DNA of 64,000 nucleotides. It comes from CALAGB01 sp963713965. Its GTDB lineage: Bacteria; Chloroflexota; Chloroflexia; Thermomicrobiales; Thermomicrobiaceae. Location: the NCBI GenBank assembly GCA_963713965.1, contig OY970217.1, forward strand, positions 1,178,001 to 1,242,000. The letters are read 5' to 3'. The notes below the pieces were generated by a model. That model was not told the DNA's origin. It did not search any database and saw only the letters and a list, made by a program, of their open reading frames with translations. A program made the translations under genes and the position numbers. Every line of letters begins with the position of its first letter. The stretch's first letter is position 1. This document shows, piece by piece, positions 1-8,752 of this stretch.

Positions 1-81
1 CCTGAGCGGCTGAACGAGTTCGATCGCTCGATGATCCCCAAAGTATCGTTTGACCCACGACGAATCGGGCATCCACGATGA
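1..81 (+). CDS. 3' end of an upstream gene (partial)
   Basis: Frame 1 is open from the window start and stops at TGA 79-81. The 26 visible residues end in RIGHPR and are too few to identify a family. The reason to believe it is the junction: its stop overlaps the ATG of the next gene in an ATGA arrangement (78-81), the usual sign of translationally coupled genes. The product is unknown. Confidence 0.5.
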   Translation, partial: PERLNEFDRSMIPKVSFDPRRIGHPR

Positions 82-455
82 GTCGCTACCCGATCAAGCG
101 CTCTCCCGTCTGGGCGTGGGCGCTCCTGGTCATCGGAGCGACCGAATCCTCGTCGTATGTCGATATCGGACCAGATGAGATCGTGGCGCAGTTCGGCTGG
201 AAGCGAATCGTCGTCCCGCGCACGGACGTGGACTACGCGGAACGATCCGCATGGCCTTGGTGGGGCGGAATTGGATGGCGCTCGGATTTGCGGCACTCGA
301 TCGGCTTGATCGGCGCCCTCAGTCCGATCCTGCGCATTCACACAAAGCCGCGCCGAACGTCATTGCTCGGCATTCCGGTCACACTGACCGATCTCTACTT
401 GAGCGTCGAGGATCCCGAGGCCGCCGTCCGCGAGCTTTCTTCCTCGTCCACCTAA
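78..455 (+). CDS. small hypothetical protein, PH-like fold suspected
   Basis: A 125-residue protein. It opens with a short hydrophobic stretch (residues 11-21, VWAWALLVIGA), followed by alternating beta-like segments such as YVDIGPDEIVAQFGW and a later VTLTDLYLSVEDPEAAVREL, which resemble the strands and closing helix of bacterial PH-domain proteins. This is a fold impression, not a recognised family. The ATG overlaps the stop of the upstream gene by 4 bp, so the two are probably co-translated. Its 3' end overlaps by 4 bp the end of the convergent acyl-CoA synthetase gene. No function is proposed. Confidence 0.6.
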   Translation: MSRYPIKRSPVWAWALLVIGATESSSYVDIGPDEIVAQFGWKRIVVPRTDVDYAERSAWPWWGGIGWRSDLRHSIGLIGALSPILRIHTKPRRTSLLGIPVTLTDLYLSVEDPEAAVRELSSSST

Positions 456-2419
456 CGCTTGCTGATCACCTCATCCACGGCGGCCGGATTCTCTAGCGCC
501 GACAGATCACCGAGATCGTCCGCGCCCAGGTATTTGGCACGGATGACACGGCGCATGATCTTGGCGTTACGAGTACGTGGCAGATCCGTCACGAAGTTGA
601 TCGAGTCGGGACGCAGCGGGCGGCCGAGACGACGTGTCACGCCGTCGAGAATCTCCTGCTGAAGCCCGTCAGAAGGCTCGTGACCCTCGCGCAAGATGGC
701 AAAGACGACGATCTTCTCTCCTTTGAGCTCATCTGGGACGCCGATGGCCGCCGCCTCGCGCACGGCTGGGTGCGCCACCGCCGCCGACTCCACCTCGGCC
801 GGTCCAACGCGCTTGCCAGCCGTCTTGATGGTGTCGTCCGACCGGCCCAGGATGTACCAAAAGCCGTCCTCGTCGATGAGTGACCAATCACCGTGAACCC
901 AGATCCCGTCCCAACGCGACCAGTAGGTCCCAACATAGCGGTCCGGATCTCGCCAAAATCCGTTCGTCATGCCGACCCACGGACCGCGAATGACAAGCTC
1001 ACCCACCTCACCACGCACCGAGCGCCCTTCAGCGTCGACCACATCGGCCGCCATACCGGGAACGGCGCCAGTAAAGGAGCATGGTTTCTGAGGCTTGATC
1101 GTTACGCAGCCGACGATTCCGCCGCCAATCTCCGTGCCGCCGGAATAGTTGATAATCGGACAGCGTTTTTGGCCAGGCACACTAAAGAGCCAGTTCCACG
1201 GGCCTGGATTCCAGGGCTCCCCGGTCGATCCGAAGACGCGCAGACTGCTCAGGTCGTGCCGCGTGACCCACTCGTCCCCTTTGCTCATCAGTGCTCGGAT
1301 GGCGGTCGGGGAGACACCCAGGACCGAGGCGCGGTGCCGTTCGACGAGATCCCAGAGCCGATCCGGCTGGGGATAATCGGGCGTCCCTTCATACAGCATC
1401 AGTGAAGCGCCAAGAATCAAAGCGCCCTCGATAGCCCAGGGACCCATCATCCAGCCGAGGTCCGTGATCCAAAAGAGGACGTCGTCCTGCTGCAGATCGA
1501 AACAAAAGGCGAGATCATGCGCCGCCTTGATCGGGAATCCGGCATGGACGTGGACCGCTCCCTTGGGGCGGCCGGTCGTTCCGGACGTGTAGATGATCAT
1601 ATAGGGGTCACTGGCGTCGGTGCGCACCGTCTCGAATTCCGGCGACTGGTCGGCGACCGCGTCATGCCACCAGACGTCGCGCTCTCCGTTCCAGGGAATG
1701 TCCTGTCCGACATGTCGATAGACCAGGACTCGCTCAACGCACCCAGACAACTCCACCGCCTCGTCAGCCGTCTCCTTCATGGGAATGACGCGACCGCGTC
1801 GGTAGAATCCATCGGCCGTAATCAACAGACGAGCGTTGCAGTCTCGAAGTCGCACAGCGGCGGCATCGCCACCGTAGCCGGAGAAGATGGGGATGAAGAC
1901 CGCGCCGACCTTGGCGCAGGCGAGTGTCGCGACGGCGGTCTCCGGCAACATCGGCAGGAAGATGCCAACCCGATCTCCTTTTTCAATGCCTAATCTTGTA
2001 AGCGCTCCGGCCAGGCGGTTGGTTTCGGCCGCTACCTCCGCGAACGTCAGATGACGTTGCTCGCCGCCGTCACCCTCCCATCGGATCGCGATGCGGTCTC
2101 GGTCGGGGCCGTCGGCGTGCTTGTCTACCGCGTCGTGCACGTAGTTGTATGAGGCGCCAGCGAACCACCGCGGCCACGGAAGCCCATCTGAGACGTCCAG
2201 CACTTGCTGGTACGGCTGATACCACTCGATCCCAAGGTGTTTCACTACCGCGTCCCAGTACCAGTTCGGATCCTGCATCGATCGATCCAGAAACGACTCG
2301 TAGTCAGAGAAGCCGTGCTCGTGAATGAATTGCATCAACCGGCTTCGATTGAGCTGGTCTTCGGTCGGATTCCAGACGATCTGGTCCGTCTCACCACCGG
2401 TATGGGTTTCGCGCTCCAT
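452..2419 (-). CDS. AMP-forming acyl-CoA synthetase of the acetyl-CoA synthetase family
   Basis: Activates a carboxylic acid with ATP and CoA via an acyl-AMP intermediate; cytoplasmic. With the ATG at 2419 the protein has 655 residues, normal for Acs. That start has a GGAG-type ribosome site just upstream, while the longer in-frame extension has an unlikely Cys/Arg-rich start. The AMP-binding P-loop YTSGTTGRPKG is at residues 277-287, and the acetyl-sensitive lysine of the C-terminal lid (NAKIMRR) is at about residue 620. The acetate-pocket motif WWQTETGG of true Acs is replaced by SGGTEIGG at 426-433, so the tryptophan that restricts Acs to acetate is a glycine here. The substrate is therefore probably longer or branched (propionate, butyrate or similar). 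It is convergent with the PH-like gene and divergent from the helicase gene. Confidence 0.9.
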   Translation of the reverse strand: MERETHTGGETDQIVWNPTEDQLNRSRLMQFIHEHGFSDYESFLDRSMQDPNWYWDAVVKHLGIEWYQPYQQVLDVSDGLPWPRWFAGASYNYVHDAVDKHADGPDRDRIAIRWEGDGGEQRHLTFAEVAAETNRLAGALTRLGIEKGDRVGIFLPMLPETAVATLACAKVGAVFIPIFSGYGGDAAAVRLRDCNARLLITADGFYRRGRVIPMKETADEAVELSGCVERVLVYRHVGQDIPWNGERDVWWHDAVADQSPEFETVRTDASDPYMIIYTSGTTGRPKGAVHVHAGFPIKAAHDLAFCFDLQQDDVLFWITDLGWMMGPWAIEGALILGASLMLYEGTPDYPQPDRLWDLVERHRASVLGVSPTAIRALMSKGDEWVTRHDLSSLRVFGSTGEPWNPGPWNWLFSVPGQKRCPIINYSGGTEIGGGIVGCVTIKPQKPCSFTGAVPGMAADVVDAEGRSVRGEVGELVIRGPWVGMTNGFWRDPDRYVGTYWSRWDGIWVHGDWSLIDEDGFWYILGRSDDTIKTAGKRVGPAEVESAAVAHPAVREAAAIGVPDELKGEKIVVFAILREGHEPSDGLQQEILDGVTRRLGRPLRPDSINFVTDLPRTRNAKIMRRVIRAKYLGADDLGDLSALENPAAVDEVISKR

Positions 2420-2644
2420 CGACGTCTCCGCTCTCGTTGATTCGTTCCTGGTGACAGTCTCTGTTTCCCCATTGTTGACCGGCAGCGGATGTGAGGTCAA
2501 TTCAATCCATACCGCCAAAATCACGACGACACACCCCTGTCGCCGACAGGTCCTGGTGCAGCGTGGCAAACTGCATGCGCGAACAATTCGCATGAGGCCC
2601 GACGTGCGAGGGCATCATTCGGAGCCGAATATCGGGAGCAGCTT

Positions 2645-4237
2645 TTGGTACTAGACGAATTTCGCAATTTAGGTCTTTCTCGAGATCTCATCACGGCAAT
2701 CGACGACGCCGGGTTTGAAGAGCCCACACCTGTGCAGCGTGAGGCGATTCCGTTGCTGCTCGATGGGCGTGATCTCATTGCTCAGGCACAGACGGGGACC
2801 GGAAAGACTGCGGCCTTCGCGTTGCCCGTGCTGCAGCGTCTCTCCGGTGAATCGCGTGACCCACAGGCGCTCGTGCTCGCTCCGACGCGGGAGTTAGCCA
2901 TTCAGGTTGCACAGACGTTCCATCAGTTTGGTCGACCACGCGGCGCGACCGTCGTTGCCGTATATGGCGGACAACCAATCGATCGCCAGTTGAGAGCATT
3001 GCGCCATCCGGTCGACGTCATCGTTGGAACGCCGGGACGAGTGATGGACCATCTCCGTCGAGAGACCCTGAATTTGAGCAACGTCTCCACGGTTGTCCTG
3101 GATGAGGCGGACGAGATGCTCGACATGGGATTCGTCGAGGACATTGAATGGATTCTTGAGCGCGTCCCAGGAGAACATCAGACGGCCCTGTTCTCTGCCA
3201 CCATACCGGAGAGAGTCGCGCAACTGGCACGGCGTTATTTGAACGATCCTGCACGGGTCATGATTGAACCGGAGCAGGTGACCGTCCCGCAGACCGAGCA
3301 GGCCTACTATGAGGTCCTGCCGCGTGCAAAGCTGGAAGCGCTAACGCGCGTACTGGATCTGGAAGTCCCGACCTCAGCCATCATCTTCTGCCGCACCAAG
3401 CGAGAAGTCGATGAACTCACCGAGCAATTGCAGGCACGCGGCTATCCCGCCGAGGCACTGCATGGCGATCTTAGTCAAACTCAGCGAGATCGGGTGATGG
3501 CGCGATTCCGCTCTGGACAGGACGAAATCCTCGTGGCTACCGACGTCGCTTCGCGCGGTCTCGACGTCGAAAACGTGAGCCACGTCATCAACTACAACAT
3601 TCCCGGTGATCCCGAGAGCTATGTGCATCGCATCGGCCGTACTGGTCGAGCGGGCCGACCCGGCATCGCCATCACGCTGACCACGCCGCGTGAACGGCGA
3701 CATCTACGGGGGATCGAACGGGCCACCGGGCAGCGCATGGAGCGACGCGGCGTACCGACGTTGCAAGAGATCGAAGAGCGTGAGCGGCAGATGCTGGGCG
3801 AGTCGCTGGCAGAGATCATCGAGCAGGATGACCTCGAAACGTCGATGATGATCGTCGACGAACTCGCCGCGTACTACGATCCGTCGGAAATCGCCGCCGC
3901 CGCAGTCAGCCTGCTGATGCGCGAGCACGGCTCTGACCACCAGGAGGAGATTCTGGCCGCGGCAACGGCGACCGAGCCAGGCATGACGCGCCTTTATCTC
4001 GACCTCGGCCGCACTGACGGCATTCGCCCTATGGACGTGGTTGGTGCAATCGCCAATGAAGCCAAGATCCCAGGCAAGAGTATTGGGCAGATTGAGATCA
4101 CGGATCGCTACACATTGGTCGACGTACCTAGCCAATTCGTCGAACGCGTCATTCGAGCGCTCGATCATGCGCGAATGCGCGGCAAGCCGGTCAACGTCGA
4201 GATACCCAAAGCGAAGTCAGGCACGCCGAGCTCCTGA
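2645..4237 (+). CDS. deaD: DEAD-box RNA helicase (DeaD/CsdA type)
   Basis: ATP-dependent RNA unwinding for ribosome assembly and RNA turnover, in the cytoplasm. 530 residues. It carries the Q motif around residues 24-31 (FEEPTPVQ), Walker A AQTGTGKT at 48-55, DEAD at 153-156, the SAT motif (FSATIP), and motif VI HRIGRTGRAGRPG. The C-terminal 90 residues resemble the DbpA/CsdA RNA-binding domain (RLYLDLGRTDGIRP onward), which marks the DeaD subgroup rather than a minimal RhlE. The start is TTG, preceded by GGGAG at 2634-2638 with 6 nt spacing. There is no partner gene. The downstream intergenic space holds a MITE-like repeat. Confidence 0.95.
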   Translation: MVLDEFRNLGLSRDLITAIDDAGFEEPTPVQREAIPLLLDGRDLIAQAQTGTGKTAAFALPVLQRLSGESRDPQALVLAPTRELAIQVAQTFHQFGRPRGATVVAVYGGQPIDRQLRALRHPVDVIVGTPGRVMDHLRRETLNLSNVSTVVLDEADEMLDMGFVEDIEWILERVPGEHQTALFSATIPERVAQLARRYLNDPARVMIEPEQVTVPQTEQAYYEVLPRAKLEALTRVLDLEVPTSAIIFCRTKREVDELTEQLQARGYPAEALHGDLSQTQRDRVMARFRSGQDEILVATDVASRGLDVENVSHVINYNIPGDPESYVHRIGRTGRAGRPGIAITLTTPRERRHLRGIERATGQRMERRGVPTLQEIEERERQMLGESLAEIIEQDDLETSMMIVDELAAYYDPSEIAAAAVSLLMREHGSDHQEEILAAATATEPGMTRLYLDLGRTDGIRPMDVVGAIANEAKIPGKSIGQIEITDRYTLVDVPSQFVERVIRALDHARMRGKPVNVEIPKAKSGTPSS

Positions 4238-4252
4238 TTCGTGCAGGATCCG

Positions 4253-4490
4253 CCAGGTCATTTGAATTGTGACGAATTAGGTCGGTGATCGCGCCGCTCT
4301 CACCGGGACAAGAGGTCCCCGGCTGCCCTGGACGAAACCCACCTCGGGGTCTGAACGTACGCGCTGATTCGTAGGGGCGATCCCCGGAACCGGGGGTACC
4401 CGCTCAATGGGTCTGGTGCCCCTGCCTTTCGGCCGCAGGTAGACAACTCTAACGAAACGCCCGAATAATTCGTCAAAGCCCATCAACCGG
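4253..4490. repeat. MITE-like intergenic repeat, copy 1
   Basis: About 240 bp between the helicase and kinase genes. Imperfect terminal inverted repeats share TGACGAATTA (4270-4279) and its reverse complement at 4466-4475, continuing outward to CC-GGT at both ends. The core shares GTCTGAACGTACGCG, CGTAGGGG and TCGGCCGCAGG with the element at 30241-30441, in the same orientation. It contains several GC-rich palindromes and no open reading frame. A two-copy element with inverted ends and no transposase fits a miniature inverted-repeat element. Confidence 0.65.
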
Positions 4491-4580
4491 TCATAAATTA
4501 CGGACGAGTATCGAGCCATTTACTGAATGACAATCAGACCAGCGCGGGTCGGGCGAGTATCAGTGTTTCGTCAAACACGC

Positions 4581-6527
4581 TCAACCGCTGGCATTACCGC
4601 CAAAGGCGATGCGGCTCGCGGGTTGCTCCCGCGACTCGATCGGGGCGACCGTCTCTTCGTTACTCGAAGCAGGTCTGGGCTCAACATGAGCTTGCAGCAT
4701 GGCAACGGGAACGCGCGGGATAGTTGCGTGAAATGTGCTTCCGCGATTGACTTCACTCTCGACAGCGAGCGAGCCTCCGTGAGCCCGTACGATAGCACGG
4801 CAGATGAAGAGGCCGAGACCGATTCCGTAGACTCCTTGCTCTTTCGCATTGTCGCCTCTGTGATGGCGATCAAAGATGTGAGGGAGATCGTCGGGTTCAA
4901 TACCGATCCCCTGATCGCTCACGGTTACATGGATGTCATCGACCTCGATCCAGGCCCGAACGCGGATCTCGCCCCCTTCAGGGCTGTACTTGACCGCGTT
5001 GCCAATCAGATTGTCGAATAGCTGTGTCAGGCGGGCGCGATCTCCGGACAGTTCGACAGAACCGTCGATGTCGAGCACGAACGCGTGAGGAGCTACGCAG
5101 ACACGTTGGCCAACCTCGCCAACGATCTGAACGAGATCGCACGTCTCATAGGTGAGCGAGATCCCATCATCTTCAGAGCGCTGCACGTCGAGCAAATCCT
5201 CGACGAACGATCGCAGCCGATGAGTCTGCACCAGGATTTGATGCAGACCGTCGACGTCAATTGGTGAATCGGGCGACTTTCTGGCGCGTCGCTCGAGGAG
5301 CTGAGACTGCATCACCAGCGCGGTGAGCGGCGTCTTGAGATCGTGAGCCACCGATGACAGGAAGTCGTTTCTCAAGCGTAGTGCCTCTTCGCGGGCGCGT
5401 AGGCGGGTTTCCTCTTCAACCAGTTCGCGGCTCTCCAAAATGACGCCGATCTGGTCGGCCATCAGCTTCAGTAGCGAGAGGTCGTCGTCGACAAACAAAG
5501 GCGATCCGGAGAAGTAGACCGACAGGGTCCCCCGGCAACCATCACGGGACGCGATCGGAGCGCTGATGGCCGACTTCGCATTCGCGGCCAGATAAACGTC
5601 GGCACTACGAGGATAATCCCGAGAGAGGTTCGCCGAGAAGACCGTTTCCTGTTTCAGGAATGCAGTGCCTTCGATCATGTCAGCAGCCAGGCCACGTTCG
5701 ATGCCTATTCTGGTGCCCGGGAAGGCGAGTTCCTTTTCGTCCGCGTCCCAAAGAGCGACCGACGCGGCGATCCCACCGAGCGAACCTCGAGCACCCTCTT
5801 CCAGCTGTGAGACGACCGGCTCGAGTTCGGGGAATCGAGACAACGACACGGCACCCGCGAGAAACTGTCGCAGAATCGGCTCCTGCCAGGCTCGGCGCAA
5901 CGTGGTGGGGGTAGCGAACGCGATGAAATAGCTGACGCCGCAGGCGAGCGCAAGTGTCTCGCTGGTTACGTGGGTGACGTTTCCGACGATCGATGGAACG
6001 AACGCCGCTATTCCGGCAATAACGATGACAAGCCCGAGGAACGTCGACCCGGCCGCGACCGCACGAAGTCGCTGTTTGGTCACTCCCGCCAGCTGCCGCG
6101 ACGCGTTGGCGGCAATGATCGTGGCGTAGATGGTGAAACCCAAGAAAAAGATAACGGCAGGCAGGACGAACGAAAATCGCTCATCTCCGAGTCCTACGAG
6201 AGATAGTACCCCCAACGCAATCAGCCCGACCTCGCCGGCTCGCAGAACGAACGGAGGTACTTCTGACAGGCTATGTACGAGGCGCAGCAGGAGGTAGGAC
6301 ATCGAGATTAGAACAAGTTCGTTGATCGCCTGGAGGATGTTTGATGGCTGGGCGTCAAAGTGACGCAAAATCAGAGATTCAGCCAGAATGTACGCGGCCG
6401 CGGTGAAGAAACACGCGGCCTCGAATTGCACACGGCCACGATGTCGAATCGTGGTTGCCGTCACGATTACCCAGATCAAGAGAAAGATGGCGTCTGTCGC
6501 GTAGTGAATGAACTCGGTAACGGTCAT
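4581..6527 (-). CDS. membrane sensor histidine kinase with GAF domain
   Basis: Two-component sensor kinase, 648 residues. Residues 1-210 form about seven hydrophobic segments (a 7TM-like sensor). Residues ~225-370 are GAF-like. A short coiled region then leads to the HisKA domain with phospho-acceptor His395 in SSVAHDLKTPLTAL. The HATPase domain follows, with N box FDNLIGNAVKYS, G1 DQGIGIEPDDLPHIFDR and G2 GIGLGLFICRAIVRAHGG. The last ~45 residues are polar and probably disordered. No response regulator lies next to it, so it is an orphan kinase. The ATG at 6527 is chosen because the first helix starts right after it; the ribosome site is weak. An 18-bp perfect inverted repeat lies about 30 bp upstream. 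Confidence 0.92.
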   Translation of the reverse strand: MTVTEFIHYATDAIFLLIWVIVTATTIRHRGRVQFEAACFFTAAAYILAESLILRHFDAQPSNILQAINELVLISMSYLLLRLVHSLSEVPPFVLRAGEVGLIALGVLSLVGLGDERFSFVLPAVIFFLGFTIYATIIAANASRQLAGVTKQRLRAVAAGSTFLGLVIVIAGIAAFVPSIVGNVTHVTSETLALACGVSYFIAFATPTTLRRAWQEPILRQFLAGAVSLSRFPELEPVVSQLEEGARGSLGGIAASVALWDADEKELAFPGTRIGIERGLAADMIEGTAFLKQETVFSANLSRDYPRSADVYLAANAKSAISAPIASRDGCRGTLSVYFSGSPLFVDDDLSLLKLMADQIGVILESRELVEEETRLRAREEALRLRNDFLSSVAHDLKTPLTALVMQSQLLERRARKSPDSPIDVDGLHQILVQTHRLRSFVEDLLDVQRSEDDGISLTYETCDLVQIVGEVGQRVCVAPHAFVLDIDGSVELSGDRARLTQLFDNLIGNAVKYSPEGGEIRVRAWIEVDDIHVTVSDQGIGIEPDDLPHIFDRHHRGDNAKEQGVYGIGLGLFICRAIVRAHGGSLAVESEVNRGSTFHATIPRVPVAMLQAHVEPRPASSNEETVAPIESREQPASRIAFGGNASG

Positions 6528-6557
6528 TGACGCCCATTTGCTACGCCGCTCGCCTCA

Positions 6558-6599
6558 AGGCGAGATAGCGATGATTCGCGGATCATCGCTATCTCGCCT
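6558..6599. repeat. 18-bp perfect inverted repeat upstream of the histidine kinase
   Basis: The left arm 6558-6575 (AGGCGAGATAGCGATGAT) is exactly complementary to 6582-6599, with a 6-nt loop TCGCGG. There is no U-run on either side, so it is not a standard terminator. Its position 31 bp upstream of the leftward kinase start would place it in the kinase leader or promoter. It could be a leader hairpin, a protein-binding palindrome or a remnant of a mobile element. Confidence 0.75.
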
Positions 6600-7337
6600 C
6601 GGCTCTCATCGGCCGGCGATGCTTAATTTCAGGAACCCAATATTGACGCACGGCATCATCCGAAGCATAGACAGCGTATATGATCCGCGCGCAATATCGC
6701 AATTTACATACCTGGAATGGGGGAAATATCACGGTTCACTGAAAAGCAAACACCGCGTCCGAACGGACTTGCCCGGCCGGACGCGGCGTATTCACGCCCT
6801 CAAGCTGCGAGGTGTTGCAATCGGTTCCGTCGCCCTCGAAACAGGGTCAGCGAAGTTACTGAGGATAAGTTCGGCTACTGCGAACGCGAACCGGCTGTGG
6901 TACTGGCTCCTGCTCAGGACGCCCAAGCTGACCCAATCGGCGAATTAGGGCTCGGATGACTGATTCCAGTGCCTGGCTAAAGTCAACAACGATTCGCACT
7001 TCAAGCGGTTCGGCATTCTGCCTAGAGTTGCGATTAGATTGCGTGCGGGATGGTTTCATTGCTCTTTCTCGATTCCGAGGTTCAACACAACCCATCGCTG
7101 CGTTACCTCTCATTACGCAGAAATACTACCAGCGGTTCATAAAGAGAGCCTTAAGAATGGCTGGCAGACGTACGAATTATGTGTCAATATTCAGGGTTGA
7201 CCGGCACTTGGCCATCGTTGAACCACACCGGTCAGTAGAATTCGCTGCCCGTGAGCGGTACGGCCATCCCGCTGCAGTCAGGGATTTCGCAGCAAGTCAT
7301 CATCCGGAACCGCGATAGTCGTAAGGAGTGTTCAGGC
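6600..7337. other. gene-poor spacer between histidine kinase and yebC
   Basis: About 740 bp without a convincing large gene. A weak rightward promoter-like pair is visible (TTGACG 6643-6648 and CATAGA 6666-6671, 17 bp apart). The one plausible coding segment is the small leftward frame at 6856-7059, listed separately. The local AT content is higher than in the flanking genes. Confidence 0.5.
6856..7059 (-). CDS. possible small basic protein (doubtful)
   Basis: A 67-residue frame starting MKPSRTQSN at an ATG preceded by GAGAAAGAG. It has an Arg/Gln/Asn-rich start, a central segment RIVVDFSQALESVIRALIRR that could form an amphipathic helix, and a Pro/Arg-rich end. I do not recognise a family. 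It is retained because the central segment looks protein-like and the spacer is otherwise empty. It may equally be a chance frame. Confidence 0.3.
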   Translation of the reverse strand: MKPSRTQSNRNSRQNAEPLEVRIVVDFSQALESVIRALIRRLGQLGRPEQEPVPQPVRVRSSRTYPQ

Positions 7338-8087
7338 ATGGCGGGCCACTCAAAATGGGCGCAAATCAAACGGCAGAAAGCCGCGACCGACTACAAAAAA
7401 GGAGCGACGTTCAGCAAGCTTTCGCGCGAGATTCACGTCTCGGTGCGTGAAGGTGGCGCGAACCCGGACGCCAACGTTCGACTTCGCATGGCGATTGACC
7501 GAGCGAAACGAGAAGGCATGCCGAACGATACAATCGACCGCGCACTGACCAAGGCGAGTGGTGCTGGCGCCGATGCGGAGAACTGGGAAACGATCGTCTA
7601 CGAGGGCTATGGACCGGGCGGAATCGCGGTTCTGGCGATTGGCCTGACCGACAACCGCAATCGCACGGCATCAGAGGTGCGATACGCGTTCAGCAGGCAT
7701 GGCGGGTCGCTCGGCGAAACCGGCTGCGTCGCGTGGCAATTTGACACCGTGGGGCAGATCGTCGTTCCGCTGGAGCAGCAAGATTTTGACGAAGTCGCCC
7801 TGACCGCGATCGATGCCGGAGCGAGAGATGTCGAAAACGACGACACCGACGTCGTGGTCACAACCGAAGCCACTGACCTCTCACGCGTCGCTGAATCGCT
7901 GAAAGAGAGCGGGATCGACGTACAGCAGGCGGAGATCACACGTTTGCCACAAGCGCCTGTTGAACTCGAAGGACCTCAAGCACAGACCGCGGTGAAGTTG
8001 CTGGAGGCACTTGACGATCTTGACGACATCCAAGAAGTCTATACGAACGCAGTCTTTGGGGCGGAAGTCGACAGCGCAGTCGCCTGA
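7338..8087 (+). CDS. YebC/PmpR family protein (TACO1 type)
   Basis: 249 residues starting MAGHSKWAQIKRQKAATDYKKG, the diagnostic N terminus of the family. Members were annotated as DNA-binding regulators, and recent work on several homologues also links the family to translation of difficult (proline-rich) sequences, so the molecular role here is open. The ATG at 7338 follows AAGGAG at 7323-7328; the longer in-frame extension upstream is not family-like. It stands alone with no ruvABC neighbours, unlike many relatives. It ends 45 bp before a GC-rich hairpin at 8132-8156. Confidence 0.95.
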   Translation: MAGHSKWAQIKRQKAATDYKKGATFSKLSREIHVSVREGGANPDANVRLRMAIDRAKREGMPNDTIDRALTKASGAGADAENWETIVYEGYGPGGIAVLAIGLTDNRNRTASEVRYAFSRHGGSLGETGCVAWQFDTVGQIVVPLEQQDFDEVALTAIDAGARDVENDDTDVVVTTEATDLSRVAESLKESGIDVQQAEITRLPQAPVELEGPQAQTAVKLLEALDDLDDIQEVYTNAVFGAEVDSAVA

Positions 8088-8131
8088 GGGCCTGACGTCG
8101 AGTTCGCTCGACCAACTTCGATTGAAAAAAA

Positions 8132-8156
8132 CGAGGGGCGGTTATCCCGCCCCTCG
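8132..8156 (-). terminator. strong intrinsic terminator reading leftward
   Basis: A 10-bp perfect GC stem (8132-8141 with 8147-8156, loop TTATC) is preceded on the + strand by a run of seven A (8125-8131), which is a U-run for leftward transcription. For the rightward yebC transcript the stem is present but the following sequence CGCTGTGTT is only weakly U-rich. The best reading is a leftward or bidirectional terminator. No leftward gene is recognised to its right, which suggests an unannotated transcript there. Confidence 0.7.
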
Positions 8157-8752
8157 CGCTGTGTTGCCAAACCTTGATCGGTCAGGCGGGCTGCCTACGG
8201 TGCGTTCGATTCAATCGCACCTCAGGTTCGATGCCTACGACGTACCGTTCTTTGTCGGGTGCATGTGCCAACACTCGTGCGCGCCCTCGACGGCGAGACA
8301 GCGATCCGCCTCCTCGCCCGTTCGAACTGAATATCCGAGACAGCATCGCATCAATGGGCGGCTCTTGCCTTTGAGAACGAGTTGCGTGCGACGTAACATC
8401 GAACAACCAAGGTGGAGTTCACCGGATTCTTGCGTAGACGGCGCCGTCTGCGATCGGGAAGGGTCTTCCCACGCTCGACTCATGGCACCCGTCACTTTCT
8501 ATCTACCGGTATTACTTTCCCCCATTTTCGGGATAGCACTCCTCATTGTGTCCGCTATTCGGACCGCAGCGCTCCGAGGCTTGGTTACCCCGGAACCCTA
8601 TTCGCTCGATTATACACTTCGGCCCGATTTCGATCCGAAGTGGGCTTTCGTACGTATGGTTGCGTATCGTGGCATGATTTCCGCTGCCACCCTCTTCGCC
8701 CGAGCGGAGCACCGGGAGCTAACCTGATCATGGAAGAGGTCATCGCTCGCAG
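8157..8752. other. 595-bp spacer with no recognised gene
   Basis: Open frames here on both strands are short, and their composition (Arg/Pro/Ser/Cys-rich) is that of chance frames. The segment holds small palindromes, for example GGTGCG paired with CGCACC at 8198-8220. Together with the leftward terminator at 8132-8156 it could encode a leftward small RNA, but I do not recognise 6S, RNase P, SRP or tmRNA signatures in it. Confidence 0.4.

Noticed and set aside
8195..8220. T-arm-like TTCGATTC in a small stem
   Set aside because: No complete cloverleaf can be built around it.
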